DNA from: Antedon mediterranea
Lineage: Eukaryota; Echinodermata; Crinoidea; Comatulida; Antedonidae
Direction: 5' to 3'
Assembly: GCF_964355755.1 (NCBI RefSeq)
Contig: NC_092671.1
Coordinates: 19,990,001 to 20,054,000 of the forward strand
Length of the DNA stretch: 64,000 nt
Shown here one piece after another: positions 34,022 to 44,377 of the stretch (positions within the stretch are counted from its first letter, which is position 1; the number at the start of each line of letters is the position of its first letter). Under the pieces are notes generated by a model that ran no database searches, was not told where the DNA came from, and saw only the letters and a list, made by a program, of their open reading frames with translations. Made by a program: the position numbers and the translations under genes.

Positions 34022-34574
34022 TTAAAGATGTATTGTTCCTTTGACTAATTCCCAAAAAAAATTTTTTTTTTTATTTCGAAAAAAAGTGGGTCATTTTGAA
34101 GTATCATAATAGTTATTAAATTTCACCAAAAATTAGTCAAAAAAAAAATTATTTTAACCGAAATACAGATGTTTTTTTGTTCAAAAAATAACTTTGACTT
34201 CCAGTCAAAGTTTTCAATCAAAACATATCCCATAATGCAATGCGCTTGTTTGGCTACTCTGTATGCATAATCATAAACTTCCTCGCGATCTGTGTGAAAA
34301 CACCTTCTCAACCGTGATGAGTTATAAACAATCCTAATTAGCATCATGCATAATGCATACTCATGGTTTGAAATCTTTGTTTACTTTCGCTTGCGACGAT
34401 TTCTCAGACGAAATGTAATCTAATTAATTGACCTGTTAATTACGTAAACTGTTGTTTTTGGCTCGAATTTTCGACTTAAAGTGAATAACTTTAATATTAC
34501 TTTGATATGGCCAATTTAAATTTAGAATATTTTTTTTTTCATTTTTTGTGTTTCAAGGGACAATACATCTTTAA
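34022..34574. mobile_element. TTAA-flanked MITE related to the 9.9 kb element
   Basis: TTAA (34022-34025) is followed by AGATGTATTGTTCCTTTGAC, and the right end is AAGGGACAATACATCT followed by TTAA (34571-34574). The first ~220 bp match, inverted, the right end of the element at 37426-47318 (around 47095-47314), and the last ~300 bp match its left end inverted (37430-37740). It is therefore an internally deleted derivative of the same family. No coding capacity. Confidence 0.85.
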
Positions 34575-34800
34575 ATGGTTGGTGGAAAACCATGAACTAA
34601 TCTCCAATCCATTGACTCAAATGTAAAACACGTTTTAACACTTGATAAATGTAATGTTTATTGTACTTATTTCTAATCAGTAGGTTAATTTGTATAGTGC
34701 CATCGCGCGGGTCCTTTTTTGGACAGAAATGATAACGTGATAACTAATTGTTTGTTTAGAGGACATAATAATAAACCAAAGTTGTTATGTTGAATTTGAG

Positions 34801-35028
34801 CTACGATATCGGAACCGGTAATGCTTTGTTATAGATGTTTTTAGCTTTAGTTATGATACATTTAAAATTCGTGTCTCCTTCTTGCTCAGGCAGATTGGCA
34901 TTATGGCGAGGTCGTTTAGACTCGCCGCCTTGAGCATGGAGGGTTGGAGTGGCATGGATCGGAGCAGGTTGTCCTGGGTGTTCTGTGGCGCCCACCTTTG
35001 TGCCCTCACTCAGTTTGTTTGTTTGCAT
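34801..35028 (-). CDS. Uncharacterised 75-codon open frame
   Basis: Not recognised. The frame is proline- and glutamine-rich near its start (G-A-T-E-H-P-G-Q-P-A-P) and basic in the middle (S-K-R-P-R-H-N-A-N). Its base composition (34870-35025) is clearly more GC-rich than its surroundings. It could be the first exon of a lost gene or the start of a retroelement gag-like ORF. No Kozak-like context, splice partner or domain was found. Confidence 0.25.
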   Translation of the reverse strand: MQTNKLSEGTKVGATEHPGQPAPIHATPTLHAQGGESKRPRHNANLPEQEGDTNFKCIITKAKNIYNKALPVPIS

Positions 35029-35240
35029 TGTTTATTTAAATTGTTATTTACTGATTATATCATTACGTTTACTGATTGTACAATGATTGTAGAAGTTATG
35101 ACGTGAACTTTAAGATTACTTCATAGTTATTTAATTTATTTAAGACATGCAGATTTGCATCATGTATCACACAGTTCGCTTCACGTCACATGGTGTGTTG
35201 TGCACATCTGAGCGGTCGTTCCGCTTGACGAAGCATAGAT

Positions 35241-35288
35241 TACGTCATGTATGGTTGAGATACGTCATGTATGGTTGAGATACGTCAT
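35241..35288. repeat. 20-bp tandem repeat
   Basis: TACGTCATGTATGGTTGAGA occurs twice exactly, followed by a partial third copy. Confidence 0.9.
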
Positions 35289-35717
35289 TGTTCTCTTCCT
35301 AAGATTAATGTTGTATTTACCTCAGTTTGAGGTTGCTTTGCTGATTGCTATACTTGTTTGTTTTCAGTAATTTACGGCTAGAGGCTAGAGACTAGAGGTT
35401 AGAGATATATGAAGAAATAAAGGCTGTAATACAGCATAAATGAGCCAGTAAATTTGTCGTCAGCGTTTCATTCTTAAGTACGTGTACTTACATTTATGAT
35501 ACCGGTAATGACCCTGGTTGTCATTGCAGCTAAATCTTTACAATTACTTGACCCATCGAGTATGAATTGCCACAATGACACAGCTTATTATGTATACCAA
35601 GAATTATAAGGAGAGAACAAAGATGCAGATGGTTATAACATTTTTTGGAATAAGTATATGATTAATTAGGTGCTGTTTGATACGTGAATAACTATAATTT
35701 TACAACATCGGGAAACA

Positions 35718-35806
35718 CACGGCCAGTCTGTGGATCTTTTTTGGTCAGCCTGTAGTCCGAGGGCGCTAGACATTTGGCCAGCCTGTGGTACCGAGGGCGC
35801 TAGCAT
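35718..35806. repeat. ~90-bp direct repeat, copy 1
   Basis: Copy 1 of a unit with CACACGGCCAGTCTGTGG and two GAGGGCGCTAG subunits. Copy 2 is at 37029-37117; the hAT element between them was inserted at the start of copy 2. Confidence 0.8.
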
Positions 35807-35817
35807 GAAACACACGG

Positions 35818-37028
35818 CAGAGCCATATATATAAAGAGTTACGACATTGGATTTAAGTCACGTGATATGCAGATCAATTTGTGTCAAACTTGTCTCCGTT
35901 AATGCATGTAAAGTATAGGAGCAAGAAATTACTTTAAACTTTTTCTTATATTAAAAAAAATGTAATTTTCCACATTTTACGGTGGAATATCGACGTGCAC
36001 AGCGTACAGAACCACTTGCGCCAAAGAATATTGCGCGCGCGTACGCTAGTACATTATAACGTTCGATTTATTGATTTTGGAACAAAACATCCCATAACTA
36101 CGTCCCATTAATAACAATTATGTAATATCAAAGAATATAAATAGGTAAAGAATCAACAGTACGCGCTGTTATACATAGAAGGATAGGAAACGCGGACGCT
36201 TATTCATGGACGCGTAAGAATCCAGCAGCCGAACGACGGCGGGCTCTAGATATGGTTCCCGTCTAATCCCACGTTTGGATGGATCGTGATGATCTGATGT
36301 TCTCGCGTCTGTGCTCAACTAATTTTGATATTATTAATATTTTAGATAATCATTTTGATAAATAATCATCGTTTGCATTTTTATAGATATTTACAATAAA
36401 AGTTTTAACTTACCCACGCCTGAAGGTGGCGCACTTCTTCTAGCGAAAAAGAAGTGCGCCACCTTCAGGCGTAGACAAATAGTAACCCGGATGTGGTTTA
36501 CACCGCCAACGGAACTGTTGTATCTTCTCCTTTTATTATCTTTGGTAATATTTTCAATTCATAATGCATGCTTTGATGACTAAATAAAATAATAAAGTGT
36601 CGTGGATATATTTGTTAATATATTGAATAGGTATGAACAATATTAAAATAATAAAGGCAAATTATTACAAATGAAATGATGAACGAGTCTCTGAAAGTTT
36701 GTGTCAAAAACACACAGAGAACCATATACTGTATAAAAAGAGGGGTGAATTTGTGTGTTTTTTGTATTGGTTCATGCTTTGATGTATCCTGACTTGCATG
36801 TAGGCCCTAGCATTTATTCTTTTGTTATTATAGACACAATATATATATGTTACCAAATTAATACCATTAATAACATTATTTACTAAAATAAAAACGGAAT
36901 CTAAGCGTTATTTCATTGACAACAAAATCTAAAAATAATGCATGGAACTACAGGAAAACGCTATACAAAAGAGACACAAAAATGGCTTCTAATTTTCAAT
37001 GTCGTAACTCTTTATATATATGGCTCTG
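35818..37028. mobile_element. Non-autonomous hAT element
   Basis: Ends are CAGAGCCATATATATAAAG and its exact complement; the terminal inverted repeat is 32 bp. The 8-bp target duplication ACACACGG lies at 35810-35817 and 37029-37036. A CAG start, short inverted repeats and an 8-bp duplication are the hallmarks of hAT. The 1,211-bp interior has no transposase and carries a 24-bp hairpin almost at its centre. Confidence 0.9.
36416..36472. repeat. Perfect 24-bp hairpin in the centre of the hAT element
   Basis: The arm 36416-36439 (ACGCCTGAAGGTGGCGCACT...) pairs exactly with 36449-36472 around a 9-nt loop. Confidence 0.95.
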
Positions 37029-37117
37029 ACACACGGCCAGTCAGTGGTTCTTCTTTTGGTCAGCCTGTGGTCCGAGGGCGCTAAACATATCGGCCAGCCC
37101 GTGGTCCCGAGGGCGCT
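37029..37117. repeat. ~90-bp direct repeat, copy 2
   Basis: Second copy of the unit at 35718-35806, with about 10% mismatches and the same two GAGGGCGCTAG subunits. Confidence 0.8.
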
Positions 37118-37133
37118 AGAGATAACTTTTCCA

Positions 37134-37425
37134 AAGTGAAAGCTTACGTTAGAACATTATAATATGTTAATTCGACGTTTATTACAATTGTTTGCCTATA
37201 TTCTTAATAATTGATTGTTCATTCTTCTAGAGTAAAAGCTAACGTAGAACATTTTATGTCAATTCGACGTTTATTACAATGGTTTGCATATATTCTTATA
37301 ATTGATTATTCATTGTTCTAGTGTAAAAGCTAACTTTAGAGCATATGTCAATTCAACAATTATTACAATGATTTGCATATATTCTTAAGTAATTGATTGT
37401 TCATTCTTCTGGGGTAAATGCTAAC
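37134..37425. repeat. ~91-97-bp tandem repeat, three copies plus a stub
   Basis: Units start near 37134, 37231 and 37322, sharing GTAAAAGCTAAC, TCAATTCGACGTTTATTACA and TTGATTGTTCATTCTTCTAG. A fourth begins at about 37413 (GGTAAATGCTAAC) and is cut off by the TTAA-flanked element. Confidence 0.85.
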
Positions 37426-38662
37426 TTAAAGTTGTATTGTCCCTTTGAACACAAAAAATGAAGGTCAAAATATTCTAAATTTAAATTGGCCATATCAAAG
37501 TAATATTAAAGTTATTCACTTTAAGTTAAAAATTCGAGCCAAAAACAACAAGTTTACGTAATTAACAGGTAAATTAGTTTGATTAAATTTCGTCTGGAAA
37601 ATCATTCCGAGCGAAAGTAAACAAAGATTTCAAACCACGGGTATGAATTATGCATGATATGCTAATTAAGATTGTTTACAACTTGTCACGGTTGAGGAGA
37701 TGTTTTTACACATATCGCGCGAGAGAGGAAGTTTTATGATTATGCATATAATATAGCCAAACTGTACGTAACGCGCGCCGCCGGCGCGGCCGGCAGTGTA
37801 TGCCTAGGCCTAGTTGCGGAACGAATTTTGTTTTAATGTATTCAAGAAACCCATAGATTTGTCGGTAAATATATTACTCTTTTTTACTTAGTTTCTCTCA
37901 AATAAAATGTATACTTGTGGCCTAGTTCAGATTCTCTAGGCTACTACTACTACTAAGCCTAGCTCTAAGCTGTAACTTGCACAGTACCTACCTAGGATAG
38001 TAGGCCTAGCCTTCTACTCTAGCCTAGGCTACTCTAGGTAGGTAGGTAGGTCTACCTTTCAGGTTCACGTTGTCTTTTTATTAATATTAGGCCTATGCTT
38101 TAAACTCATTTTTAAGTATTCGTTGGCTACCCGTATTAATTTTTGCCAGGTCCGATCGGTTCATCATTACTAATTATCGAGTATAGGCTAGTAAAATGTG
38201 CCCAAGTTAGCCCACTGTACTGGCAACTGATTCGTGATTTTGACGAGAGATGCCAGTTCTATTTTTAAAGACTAGCCTATTACTAGTAGTAGTAGCCTAA
38301 CTATTGAATTGTACTGTATATAAAAAGAAATACACTAATCATATCCTTGGGATTTTTTAATTAGAAATATGTTACTAATAATTAATACTATAATTTCCAT
38401 ATACAATATATATAAAAATCTATAGGATCTGTGGTTATTTACTATTTTTGTGACAATACTTTTAGAAATATTCGCAACTAATTAGCTTCACTGTTAATGT
38501 TACTTGTCAATGGACCAGTAATACATAAAGGTAAAAAGATATTGTGAAACCTGGTTCAACATTTGAAATTCTGGTGGCAAATGGCAAAGATTCCTCACGA
38601 TAAATATTTCATATTTCCATATTTAGCAGTAAACAATTTATAACAATTTTATTTTACTTTAG

Positions 38663-39393
38663 GTTAAAATTAATGCATTGACAGAGGTAGAGGCTAAAGA
38701 CCTACTAACTAAAGGAAGCAGCAGAGAAAAAGTACCAGAGGGAGGTCATCATCCTGTACCACCAGCAACTACACCAAGTTGGTGTGTTTGCAACAACTGC
38801 TGGCAAATTCAAACTGAAAATGAAAGAGTGGGCTGTGGCTATACACACGAAAACACAACAAATTTCAGGTAATTGCACGTGTGAAACATTACAGTATATT
38901 AATTTAACATACTTATTGATAAAATGCATTACAATGATAAAGTGTCGATATAGTGTATCTAAAAAAACACAAAAAGAATTGTCTTTTTGTCAAACTAATT
39001 TTAAAAGTTCTGCTTTATTTTTAATAAGTACTGTTGTTAAAATACAGACCTGTTACCAGCTTATATTATTTTGAAAAATAGTGCATAACATAAACTAAAC
39101 AAAAAATACTAAATAAACATTTTTTTTTCATTTTAGGACTTTTAGTTGCTCATTCTAAATGAAGCAATGTTGCAATTGGCACGAGCCTATCATCAAGATA
39201 TATTAGCAGCGCCTATGGACAACAAATGGAATAGGGGTCATAAACATACAGCCTACCGGCAGTATGTTTTGTGACCACATGGTCGTCTCGGTATTGGCAT
39301 CAGAATATAATACCCAGTTGTGTATGGGCAGTACGGGACAAATACCCCGATGCATTTGGCCAGTATGTTGGTTTTCAACCAGGACGAATTTAA
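38663..39393 (+). pseudogene. P2X7-receptor zinc-domain-like protein, damaged
   Basis: Two exons are visible: 38663-38868 (acceptor TTACTTTAG, donor GTAATT) and 39137-39393. The first has P-S-W-C-V-C-N-N-C-W-Q-I-Q-T-E, a cysteine pattern like the cytoplasmic ballast domain of P2X7 receptors, where zinc is bound. The second has L-N-E-A-M-L-Q-L-A-R-A-Y-H-Q-D, Y-R-Q-Y-V-L, H-G-R-L-G-I-G and P-S-C-V-W-A-V-R-D-K-Y-P, then G-Q-Y-V-G-F. Lesions: a frame disruption at the exon 2 start, an in-frame TGA where tryptophan is expected (39267-39275), and a frameshift near 39310. No channel domain is present. Role in the transposon is unknown. Confidence 0.6.
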
Positions 39394-39411
39394 AGATGTA
39401 TTGTCCCTTTG
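39390..39411. repeat. Internal copy of the transposon end sequence
   Basis: TTTAAAGATGTATTGTCCC followed by TTTG-TACAATTCCC matches the right-terminal type of the surrounding element (compare 47290-47318, inverted). It lies deep inside the element and supplies the TAA stop of the P2X7-like frame. Confidence 0.7.
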
Positions 39412-39569
39412 TACAATTCCCACAAATAGATTTCCAAATTTAATTGCTCATTTTAGTACCATAACAGAAAAAAATAAATCATTTTTAACTGAATACATTA
39501 AAAACTTAACAGGAATTGCCCAGTACTGTTTGCACGAATAGAAAGGTAACTGATACATCATAGTTTTGT

Positions 39570-39789
39570 TTAAAATCTTGACAATTTCTCTTCAACTAGT
39601 TGATGAGTTGGTGGTGCTGGTACTGAAGCAATGTTTCTGCTGAGCCTTCTTGGGTCATCTTCTCCTAAGCCTGTTACTGTTTACATGCTAGTTTCATCAA
39701 GTAGTCTTCTGTATACAACCATTTCCACCAATTTCTGGATGTAGCTGTAATCCTTTTCTTCTTTAACAGGCACCACTGTCCACCTCTTA
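39570..39789 (-). pseudogene. Transposase exon 13 with premature stop
   Basis: Encodes K-R-W-T-V-V-P-V-K-E, Y-I-Q-K-L-V-E-M-V-V-Y-R-R-L-L-D, a TAA, then E-D-D-P-R-R-L-S and V-P-A-P-P-T-H-Q-L-V, ending at a TAA at 39570. The conserved tail after the first stop shows that the stop is new. Confidence 0.75.
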
Positions 39790-40072
39790 CTTTTTTTTGT
39801 TAAATAAGCGTTGATATCTACACAACAGAAAATAATTGTTTATAATTTTTGACAGCAATTTGGAATATTTTGCTTAGATTGCAATTCGGGAAAACCGATT
39901 TTAAAATTAATTGTCAAATTTCTTTTGCCCATATACCTGTAGCTAGTTCCGTTGTACATGGCATAAAGATACAATTGATTTAAGAATAGACTTGTCGGTT
40001 TCATATGTAGTACGGTATTTAGTAATTAATATAGCCAATTAATATTCAACTGTAAAAAACTATGGAATGTAC

Positions 40073-40237
40073 CTTGTGGTCCCATCTTTATTTTTCTTGA
40101 TCTCTCGTTGATGGTTTGCTGTGTAATCCAATGCTGCCAGAAGATTCCTTACTTTGTACATTGGTGGACTGTAATGGAATCTTTTGGCCGCATACATCAA
40201 AATACATTGGTGGAAATTTTCCAGTTCAGCAGTTCCA
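40073..40237 (-). CDS. Transposase exon 12
   Basis: Encodes G-T-A-E-L-E-N-F-H-Q-C-I-L-M-Y-A-A-K-R, then L-L-A-A-L-D-Y. The glutamate within E-L-E-N-F-H is a candidate third catalytic acid (inference). Acceptor TATTTTTAG, donor GTACAT. Confidence 0.75.
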
Positions 40238-40484
40238 CTAAAAATACACAATATGTATATATAAATAGCTAAGTCAATACTGTTGTCAAATGCAATAAAA
40301 TATGCAAGTTTTAAAGTAATACTAATAAATGTGTTTATTATGTGTATATTGTTCTGTTGAAATGTATATTTATTGTTTAGAGCACCTGTTTTTTTTTTTT
40401 TTAGCTTTAATCAATACTACAGAATATGCACAGAAATGCTTGTACAGTCTAAACCATTCCTCTATTTTTAATCAATTTGCTCAC

Positions 40485-40699
40485 CGAAAATTAAGCCAAT
40501 ATGGGATTTTCTTTAGGAATCTGTTGTTTAGGACGATCTTTCGTAGTGCATCGTGCGCTGGATGACCCTTTGTCATCCATCCCTTTTGTCTCTCGCTCTC
40601 AAGAGGTCCATGACTACAGGAGGCTGTACCAACATCACTATATGATAAAGCCCACTGGTGTTCATCCACCACATGGTGAAGAATTCCACACCATATTCC
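40485..40699 (-). CDS. Transposase exon 11
   Basis: Encodes I-W-C-G-I-L-H-H-V-V-D-E-H-Q-W-A, C-S-H-G-P-L, K-G-H-P-A-H-D-A-L-R-K-I-V-L and I-P-Y-W-L-N-F-R. The C-x-H-G pair and the P-A-H-D-A-L block are typical of the family. Acceptor AATGATAG, donor GTGAGC. Confidence 0.75.
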
Positions 40700-40991
40700 C
40701 TATCATTGAACAAGAAAATCAGTAAAATACATATCTCAAATACAGATTTCTTTTTTTAAATATGGAAAAAATGGATACAATATCAGATACACACAGAGAT
40801 AATATGACAATGTCAGTATCTGAAGATAGCTGTGAGCCTTTAAAATTGATGAACATAGTAGAACCAGAATAAAGAAATTAATTCCACAATTAAGAAGATC
40901 TTGTGCTAAAGTTTATGTTCAAGAACAATATAACTTGTCTTTGAGAGTGTATATACAGTATGTGCACCATTAAATTAAAACATGTACATAC

Positions 40992-41096
40992 AAGAAATTC
41001 ATCATATGTCTTTGAAGTCTCGCAGGTATGCCAGAAATGGTTTACAATATCTTTGCTCCAACTTAATAAGACTTTGCAGTCTTTCTTCTGACCAGC
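40992..41096 (-). CDS. Transposase exon 10
   Basis: Encodes K-K-D-C-K-V-L-L-S-W-S-K, then I-V-N-H-F-W-H-T-C, continuing the core after the D-I-W-H motif. Acceptor TTTAACAG, donor GTATGT; phase 0 at both ends. Confidence 0.7.
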
Positions 41097-41239
41097 CTGT
41101 TAAATTGTATAAAAAATACCAATGAAACAAAAGATTAGTATTAATTTGTATAATAAATATCCTATTTTACATATTATGAAATTAGGGTATAACTATAATA
41201 AAATAATTTACATTGTCTGCAAATTACCAAAAAACTTAC

Positions 41240-41316
41240 TGCAACCAATGCTTTTGCTAGATTCTTGGCAGCATGCCAAATATCGTGTGAGTGTTTGATG
41301 TCTGGATATTCGTTTT
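41240..41316 (-). CDS. Transposase exon 9 (second catalytic motif)
   Basis: Encodes N-E-Y-P-D-I-K-H-S-H-D-I-W-H-A-A-K-N-L-A. D-I-W-H is the likely second catalytic aspartate with its conserved histidine. Acceptor CACTCTAG, donor GTAAGT. Confidence 0.8.
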
Positions 41317-41441
41317 CTAGAGTGATGAAGAAAAACAAATATAAAAATAAACCATATTTTACAGAATAAAAACATGTTAATCAAAAATTTATTTTAGATT
41401 TTGGTGATCATCTAGAATTACGATGTAAAAATAAAACATAC

Positions 41442-41661
41442 TCATCAATGCGCCAATCTGTAAGTGTGCATCGGTTACACATTCAACGACATTCACATTT
41501 TGTTGTTTGAGAAATGAAACACTCTTCTGAAATCCTACTTTTGCCCTCTGTCTCCCGCTTATCAATTGTCATAATTGACAAAATACTTTTGTCAGCATTG
41601 TCCATCATAGTATATGTGCAAAATTGGGCAGAGTGTCCTGGACTGTCCATCCTTCCATCTC
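41442..41661 (-). pseudogene. Transposase exon 8 (first catalytic motif) with frameshift
   Basis: Begins D-G-R-M-D-S-P-G-H-S-A-Q-F-C-T-Y-T, the likely first catalytic aspartate region. It later has V-G-F-Q-K-S-V-S-F-L-K and C-V-T-D-A-H-L-Q-I in another frame. Exon length (220) does not fit the flanking phases by one base, which confirms the shift. Confidence 0.75.
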
Positions 41662-41915
41662 CTATGAAAAAAAAATATTTACAGTAATAACGTTCTTGTA
41701 TTGTATATAAGTAGATTTGTACCTGACTACCACTAACAACAGTTTTTAATAGAATTTCTCTTCACTATAACTCGTCAAAAACAATATTAGCGTTTTTCAG
41801 TAATTTAGTTCCATCCTGCATTTTCATTTGCACAATGAAGCCTTGACCTATGAACTTTAGTTTAGTCACATTTATTTTTTTTCCATACACCTCCATTTTA
41901 TATTATAATACCTAC

Positions 41916-42198
41916 CAAGCAGTACAACATCTTTTCCTTCATGTGCTGTCAAGATTTCTTTCTGGGTATCTTCCCATAATTCAGTAACTGCAGGCACAAG
42001 ATATTTTCTCTGAATTCTATAGTAGGTGTTGACATTCAGAATATGAAGTTTTAAAAACTTGGCCAGAAGAGCAATCTTTGCATAGTTGTTTCCAGAAGCT
42101 AAAAGTGCCGTAGACATTAACAAATCCCCTCCATGCAATTTGTTCTTTAGAATTGGTTGAGAACACCATTTGTTGTTCAGGTGGCCATTTGTACAAAT
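41916..42198 (-). CDS. Transposase exon 7
   Basis: Encodes I-C-T-N-G-H-L-N-N-K-W-C-S-Q-P, then G-G-D-L-L-M-S-T-A-L-L-A-S-G-N-N-Y and L-H-I-L-N-V-N-T-Y-Y-R-I. The C-x-N-G-H block pairs with cysteines in exon 6 as a likely zinc site. Acceptor CTACTTAG, donor GTAGGT. Confidence 0.8.
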
Positions 42199-42411
42199 CT
42201 AAGTAGATCACAATAATATATTTATTAAATAAACCATTAAACCAATTTCATAAAATAAGTCATTTGACAAGCTGAAACACATTACATAGCAACCATCATT
42301 GTTTGATGGTACCATAGACTTGTTCATAAATTGGTTTCAGGAATTAATTAGAATTATGAATTATTAAATTAAGATAAAATGTTTACAAAAATTGAAAGTA
42401 AGACTTTTTAC

Positions 42412-42727
42412 CCATTTGAAATACACAGCAGAACCAACAAACTTTGAATGCAGATCAACAGGACTACTACAGGATTTTCTAGTACAAGATTTGTTGATTT
42501 TGATTTCTGCCAAGGTTTTCAAACAGTTTAAGTACACTATGCAGGTTTCATCTTTTATAAGAAAGTCAGACTCTTCCATAATATCAATGTGTTTAACATA
42601 AGGGCTTTCAACTTCCACCCCTTCAATGTCCTCCTCAATCTGACTGGATGGATCATCATTTTCTGCCTCAATTTCAAATTCCTCTTCAACGAATGAGGTT
42701 TCTCTGAGGTTAAGTGCATTGTTGGGA
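42412..42727 (-). CDS. Transposase exon 6 (acidic linker and first cysteine pair)
   Basis: An acidic stretch (F-V-E-E-E-F-E-I-E-A-E-N-D-D) precedes D-E-T-C-I-V-Y-L-N-C-L-K-T-L and S-C-T-R-K-S-C-S-S-P. The C-x4-C pair and following W position correspond to a small zinc-binding module upstream of the catalytic core. Acceptor TTTTCAG, donor GTAAAA. Confidence 0.75.
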
Positions 42728-42832
42728 CTGAAAAATGTATGTATGACTTAATTTCAAACATTAATTTTTTTTTAAATGATGCTTTACTGCATCACAATGA
42801 AGTTTAGGTTAAAGGAATAGATGATGACTTAC

Positions 42833-42937
42833 CAAAGGCTTATGTCAAATGATGGTTCATATAAATCATAATCTTCATCTTCATCACAAGTGCTCTCTGA
42901 CTCAGATTCACTTGACAAGTTAATGTCAATGGTCATA
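42833..42937 (-). CDS. Transposase exon 5
   Basis: Encodes L-S-S-E-S-E-S-E-S-T, then D-E-D-E-D-Y-D-L-Y-E-P-S-F-D, a serine/acidic linker. Acceptor CTTTCAG, donor GTAAGT; exons 3 (43323-43406) and 4 (43092-43145) upstream are similar short linker exons. Confidence 0.65.
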
Positions 42938-43631
42938 CTGAAAGAATAATAGTAATACTTGTGCAATGATGTCAACCTCTTAATTGTGTGATTAGAAACA
43001 CTAGCAATCGAGGGGGAAAGGATTTTAAACTATGTAATTAAAATTAATACATTGTAACATATAAAATGAAAAGTATACAGAATTCATTTACTTTAATATT
43101 TCAGCAGAGCATCTGGGTCTGTCCTCTTCTTTAATGTTGCTTATACTAAAAAAATAACAGTTTTAATGCCATTTTATTTCTCAATAACAGTAATCAGATT
43201 GGCATAGTGTATAAAGAGTGCAGGGTATTATCAAGCCACAGACAAGGATTTTGCTGTGTTCATTCCATTGGAATTAAGTGAAACAGAAAAGTTAAAGCGC
43301 TGCAATTTTAGTTTAAACTTACCTTCCATCTTCAGAAGCACTTGGAAAAGCGGTTACAGTACTTGAGTTACTGCTAAATCTATCAATTCCAGATATTGAA
43401 GAAATTCTAAAGAACAATTTATGATCAATGACAATTTCTATATTTTATAGTTATATTTGTAGAGTTCCTATTGAGAAGTCAGTTAGTAGTGAGTGTTGAA
43501 GCCATGTAATCGTGAGTGTAGAAAGCAACCGTTCACTATGTGAATCCCATGTGATCTAATTTAAGTACGGTATTAATATTATTAGTAATATATTTCATAA
43601 CAAAATTTGTATTATATCTAAATTTTCATAC

Positions 43632-43760
43632 CTTGTATCTGAACCACCAGATAGTGTAGTTCTTAAATAAGCACCTTCTATAGGCGTCGATGTTGTAGGA
43701 AGGTGAGTAGAAACTGTTGTCCTGGTCGGCCCAGAAGCTGTGCTATGTCTTTCTGCATGA
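43632..43760 (-). CDS. Transposase exon 2
   Basis: A serine/threonine-rich linker (A-S-G-P-T-R-T-T-V-S-T-H) between acceptor ACGTTTTAG and donor GTATGA. The phase fits exon 1 across the long intron that contains the nested element. Confidence 0.6.
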
Positions 43761-44341
43761 CTAAACGTAAAACAATAAAGCACAGTGTGAAGAGGTATAG
43801 AATAAGGGAAAACAATTTTACAATTTAAATTTAAAAAAAAATTAATATACCAAATCATCAAATTAATACTGTACTAAAATTGACACTGGCTAGCCCTAGT
43901 AATGTAACAACAGAGGAGGTACCAAAGTTAATTCCCACTCTAGCTAGGAAAATAATTATTTTACCAGCCCTGTTTGTGAAGGCCCTCACTACCAAACAGA
44001 TGGTATTGTAATCAATTATCTACTTAAAATTCCAAGTCAAATGGTTAGGAGGTAAACCTTTTCGTCATGGGTGGCCAATTTTTTTATTAAAAAAAATGGT
44101 AGGACCTGTGCTGTGTGTATGTTCAGCTAGGTAACCGGATCTATGATTTTAATTAGGCATAGGCCTAGCGGCTAGCTATTCTATGCTAGATTATATATAA
44201 CACTAACACTAAATAAAAGTATACTTTCTGTCTCAAAATACCTGCTGTACTACGAAAGGTGTGTTGTATTACTCTATCTAGCTAGGCCTATCAATCCGCC
44301 TGTTTTCGAACGATTCATCTAATTGCAAAGGTAGGCAGGCC

Positions 44342-44375
<34 letters not shown>
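44342..44375. repeat. (TAG)n microsatellite
   Basis: About eleven TAG units directly left of the nested element. Confidence 0.9.

Positions 44376-44377
<2 letters not shown>

Noticed and set aside
41890-42211. Apparent frameshift in transposase exon 7
   Set aside because: When the acceptor at 42199-42201 is used, the exon reads through in one frame with family-like motifs, so there is no lesion here.
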